Shown here piece by piece: positions 60,337 to 64,000 of a stretch of 64,000 nucleotides of DNA (position 1 is its first letter; every line of letters starts with the position of its first letter). The position numbers and the translations under genes were made by a program. The notes below the pieces were generated by a model. It had not been told where the DNA came from. It did not search any database and saw only the letters and a list, made by a program, of their open reading frames with translations. The DNA is taken from the NCBI GenBank assembly GCA_944474755.1, contig OX104111.1:94034805-94098804 (forward strand). The letters are read 5' to 3'. The stretch is from Limnoperna fortunei (taxonomy: Eukaryota > Mollusca > Bivalvia > Mytilida > Modiolidae).

Positions 60337-60473
60337 GTTGCTTATATAGAGAGCATTGTCATGATATCTTGACTGCACAAGGGAGAGTGGTATTGCCTGA
60401 AACATTGATAATGTCCGAGCCAAAGGCTCAGAGTGCTGTCAAGTATCATGACAATGCCAGCTATATAAGCAAC
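60337..60473. mobile_element. Fold-back MITE-like element, ~42-bp arms
   Basis: 'gttgcttatatagagagcat' plus 'tgtcatgatatcttgac' (from 60,337) pairs with the inverse of 60,432-60,473, which read inward is 'gttgcttatatagctggcat' plus 'tgtcatgatacttgacagc'. The loop is about 50 nt and contains the palindrome 'gagccaaaggctc'. A related single arm ('gttgcttgttactggagaga', 'gcattaccccga') lies at 60,699-60,732, so the family may have another fragment nearby. Confidence 0.7.
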
Positions 60474-61540
60474 TATTATATTTATTTTATAGAAGAATTA
60501 AGAAACCATGAGTTTAGACTGTTTTATATATTTGTAGATACTTGTATTATAATTTGAATGTGGGCCTCATGATATATCATTGTTTGGCATTTTTAGGAAA
60601 TACACAGTTTGTTTTCTAAACCTTAGTACATTTTTTCCTCATTTAGGTTGTACTTGTACATATATTGTTTTATAAATTAAAAATATAAACAGTTTTATGT
60701 TGCTTGTTACTGGAGAGAGCATTACCCCGACGTGATAATGCCCTCATGTTAAATTACTGCAGATTTATTAATATCAGCTGACCTTGTTTTATCCAATTGA
60801 AACAAACATAATTTTACTGATATGAAATAATTTGTGTTAGCTTTAAATAATATTTTATAATTTACACGTATTTGAATTATATTGCTGTTTTTAACGATTT
60901 TTACTTGCATTTTGCAACGTATACATTCATTTGATAAATTATCGATTTTATCTGTTACGCAATTGTATAGGATATTCGACCACATTATTGCTTTATTCTA
61001 TTAGACATCATATATAGCATCTGGTATTCTCCTAGCACTGGGTAATAGTATCGTAGTTCTATTAAAACAAATCCTAAGAGTATATCTCTTTCTTCGTCAA
61101 TTTTATAGCTCAAAACAGTTATTTTTATATTAAAAGATATAATGTTGCTATGCAGATTTTAGATTTCAATACAACTTAAAAACCGGTAAATAGAAAACAT
61201 ACATTGATAATCAAATTTTCAGTAAAACAACTTTGGGTTACAATGTTTAATGTTATGACATACAATAATAGTTATGTAGTATACTTTTACAAGCATCAAT
61301 GGATTAGTCAAAATGTTAAGCTTGCTCTTATATACTCTTTCCACATGCCAAGGTAGTTGTGCATATTTGTGTATTTTTGTTTATTAATTGTCATTTGCAC
61401 TGATGTTATACAAAAGAACACATTGAACGTAAAAACAATTAATCTTGCGGCTTAAAACACTCCTGTTTTTTTCACAGCTAACTTTGTACGAGTTTGGTGA
61501 AAAGCAAACAAAGTATTTTAGGGTTCAAATGAGGGGTGTG
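60474..61540. other. AT-rich non-coding stretch
   Basis: Nothing recognisable was seen apart from the single-arm fragment noted at about 60,699-60,745. Confidence 0.45.
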
Positions 61541-61597
61541 TTCACGTTTCTCCAACATTTGATATTTCAAGTAAAAAGTATGTTGGAGAAACGTGAA
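61541..61597. repeat. Perfect 18-bp inverted repeat (hairpin)
   Basis: 'ttcacgtttctccaacat' (61,541-61,558) and 'atgttggagaaacgtgaa' (61,580-61,597) are perfect reverse complements with a 21-nt loop. Related half-sites ('atgttggagaaacatgaa' and 'ggagaatcgtgaatta') occur at about 63,065-63,105, each beside 'aaatgaggg'. Confidence 0.85.
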
Positions 61598-61779
61598 TTA
61601 TTAGTGGACAAACTTAATTTTTCCTGTAATTATGACTATAGTAAAACATGTATATATGAATCTTTTGTTAGCAACAAGTACAAAATATGTTATATATTTT
61701 ATTGAATTATAGTACTAAGTAAAAATCTATGTCTATATATAACAAATTAAACGTAGTTACATTTATTACATTTAGTAAA

Positions 61780-61880
61780 CATAGTTAAATATTATATTTA
61801 TTAAACATATTAAAAAATATATGTTTATTAAACATAACTAAAAACATTATATTTATTAAACATACATGTAGTTAAAACAT
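61780..61880. repeat. AT-rich tandem repeat, ~27-bp units
   Basis: Units beginning 'cata' and ending 'tttattaaa' recur about three to four times, with 'aatattata', 'aaatatatg' or 'acattata' in the middle. Confidence 0.65.
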
Positions 61881-61980
61881 TATTTACAAAAATTGACTGG
61901 CGGAGTTCCATGTGAAGGCAGAAGGTAGCTTAGTCGGCGTAGTCAAATACTCTAAAGTCCTGGTTGATAAGTGTAGTCAT

Positions 61981-62019
61981 TAGTGTCTGTGGTCTGTGGT
62001 CCACAGACCTCAGACACTA
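61981..62019. repeat. 39-bp near-perfect palindrome
   Basis: 'tagtgtctgtggtctgtgg' followed by 'tccacagacctcagacacta' reads the same on both strands except for one mismatched pair and the centre. No loop, so cruciform-prone. Confidence 0.85.
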
Positions 62020-62800
62020 AAGACTTACTGGTCAATGTTTCTGTACCTTTTCCGTTTCGGACGATGAATTCCATCTGCCTGGGTTTGAATCTGGTTGACC
62101 TCGGTGTTTGCTTGAGTTTCAAGTTTCTAATTTTTCCGCCGCCAAATAGAATATGTGTAGTGAAAAAAGCTCCCGAGTGAAATGCCGTGAAATGCTATTA
62201 GTAATGAGTTGCTGGTCGCGGTCTTGAAGTACGTGAGCATGGTCTAGGGGACAATTGAACTCATATTTACTTGCAGGCCTCTTTGAGTAGGCGAAACAGT
62301 CGGACGTATAGCTGCTCACTTTTTCCCAGGCAGTAAGGCGAAAACATGCGAGTACATGATGTCATCAACGGTAGCATGCAACGGTGTACAGTTGTGTGAA
62401 GTGTGTTGGTGGAGTGTTAAAGGTCCCATCTTCATAAACGATGTCAGCTGCTGCTAAGTTGATCAGGTTGCTGGTAGTCAAAAACACCAGAATTTTCTGT
62501 GTATTTCCGTCATTGGCTAGTTATACTCTTTCCCTTGCAAGTGTTTGTGTCCATTTTCCGTCTAGTTTATTCGTGATATGTCGACAGTTCAGCAATGGTA
62601 TGGGTTGGTGACTCTGTAGTCGGTGGATCGAAGTTTAGCTCTCTCTTCTTCGTATATTGCTGGTATTGGGGTAGCCTAATTAAGGCATCGGACCTTAATA
62701 GCTTGAACTACGGCGCTTTTGCTGTATTAGGTGCCTGAGAATGTGCGTTTCTAATTTTTGTTATATTGTCATAATGTGTGTTAACAGTAGCTGGGCACTT
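62020..62800. other. GC-richer non-coding stretch
   Basis: Base composition rises compared with the flanks, but I find no reading frame or repeat that I can name. Confidence 0.4.
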
Positions 62801-62982
62801 TAATATCTTCTATCCCCTCTGGTCGTCTTTACCATAAATTGATATCCGTTCATATCCAATTTTATTAATTAAATTATTATTATTAAATTATTAATATCTT
62901 CTATCCCCTCTGGTCGTCTTTACCATAAATTGATATCCGTTCATATCCAATTTTATTAATTAAATTATTATTATTAAATTAT
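62801..62982. repeat. 91-bp perfect tandem duplication
   Basis: The unit beginning 'taatatcttctatcccctct' occurs at 62,801-62,891 and 62,892-62,982 with no difference I could see. This implies a very recent duplication or an assembly artefact. Confidence 0.95.
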
Positions 62983-63563
62983 TATGATTTGTCATATAAA
63001 GACAAAATTAAAAAATATATATATATTTCTTTTTTTAAAATTATAACTTCAATTGTTCATTTCATGTTGGAGAAACATGAATAAAATTTTGGAGAATCGT
63101 GAATTAACCCAAATGAGGGCAGGGTACATAGCAAATACAAATGAAATTTCATTCGTTGGTTAGTTTGCTGTTAAATACTTTACCACAAATAGTACAGAAG
63201 TTAGAAAGTTGAAAATTTTGCATAATTATACGTCATACATGTGCTGATATGAATTGTTTTTTCTAGGAATTAAGATTCGAATAACTACGGTACGAGGTAA
63301 AAAACACGCAAAAATATAGTAGCAGTTAGTTAAAAACTATTGTAAATTTCGTATAATGCAATCCCATAGATTAATGTTTTAAATGCATTTTTGCTGGCTA
63401 TTCAGATGTTAAGTTAACAATTAGGCGTTCACTTATCTAAATAAATAACTTTGCATTCGTTTCGTGACATGTTGCCATGAAAAACTAGCTTGTTCACATT
63501 TTTACGGAAGTGTATATTCGTCTCCTCTTAGTTGCTTATTAACGACTATTGTAATTTAAATAG
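62983..63563. other. AT-rich non-coding stretch
   Basis: This contains the half-sites related to the 61.5-kb hairpin near 63,065-63,120. Nothing else was recognised. Confidence 0.45.
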
Positions 63564-64000
63564 GACACACTTTTGTCTTATATGGCAACATTTAGTTTTA
63601 TTTAAGACATATCATCGTTTTTGTCACCTTAAAATATGCATATTAAAACTGTTTAATGTTTACTAAAAAATAAGATCTCTTATTTTAAATACTTTAATTT
63701 AACTAATTTTTAAGAAATGCTAATTAAGACGCTCATATCTGTTTTTTAAGAACAAACCAAGTTACCTTATGACAAATAACTTTCATAATATCGCAACATC
63801 GCGTCTTATTTAAGACATGTTATCTCATTTTTAATATCAAAAAAAGTCTATTATGACAAGCTACTTCCATAATATGGCATCATCGCGTTTTATTCAAGAC
63901 ATGTAATAGTTTTTTATCATTTTAAAAATGTCGTAAATAACGGTATTTGATGTTTACCAAAAATAAGATTTTTTATTCTAACCAATTTTACTTAAAATAT
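63564..64000. repeat. Nested tandem repeat running to the window edge
   Basis: 'tatgacaa', 'tttcataatat.gca.catcgcg', 'tatttaagacatgt' recurs at about 63,767 and 63,853 (~86-bp step). The larger block 'ttaatgtttactaaaaaata' then 'agat..cttatt' at 63,650 recurs at 63,950. The array may continue past 64,000. Confidence 0.65.

Overview
The window is AT-rich animal nuclear DNA. It has split genes with GT-AG introns, a seven-transmembrane receptor, and a dense layer of metazoan-type transposons. A marine bivalve is the best guess, and a mussel (Mytilidae) is favoured. The reasons, all from memory, are molluscan-looking dispersed repeats (SINE cores near 1.6, 36.3 and 42 kb), a retroelement 3' tail that resembles mussel sequence (17.8, 19.9 and 58.9 kb), and a short motif at 36.6 kb. 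No bacterial features were seen. Coding density is very low: only one host gene is convincing, and most other protein-like sequence belongs to transposable elements in various states of decay. Layout: 1-12.6 kb is mostly unannotatable AT-rich DNA with decayed repeats. A Tc1/mariner element with a broken DD34E transposase lies at 12.6-13.9 kb. A 60-bp fold-back element with a 9-bp target duplication lies at 16.6 kb. A decayed Penelope-like reverse transcriptase lies at 19.8-21.0 kb. Two minus-strand exons of a rhodopsin-class neuropeptide GPCR (orexin/allatotropin-receptor-like) lie at 30.35-30.00 kb and 25.26-24.89 kb. The 4.7-kb intron between them holds two copies of a dispersed repeat and a dead Tc1 transposase. 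The exons for TM6-TM7 were not found. The centrepiece is a full-length ISL2EU-type DNA transposon at 31,182-35,550. It is flanked by AT and has related ends. Its two convergent, intron-containing genes encode a SWIM zinc-finger/YqaJ exonuclease (+) and a THAP/DDE transposase (-). Each gene carries a disabling lesion: a 104-bp palindromic MITE with a 5-bp target duplication sits in the nuclease gene, and a TGA codon cuts 35 residues from the transposase. From 36 to 46 kb there are SINEs, paired long repeats, fold-back sequences and an (AAT)n(GAA)n tract. A PIF/Harbinger transposase remnant lies at 47.1-47.5 kb. A nearly complete but inactivated CR1/L2-like LINE lies at 48.96-53.80 kb: ORF1 has an SGNH-esterase domain and a CCHC knuckle, and ORF2 has an endonuclease and an RT that lacks the FADD box. 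From 54 to 64 kb there are further copies of the dispersed repeat, several perfect or near-perfect palindromes, a recent 91-bp tandem duplication, and a tandem array at the window edge.
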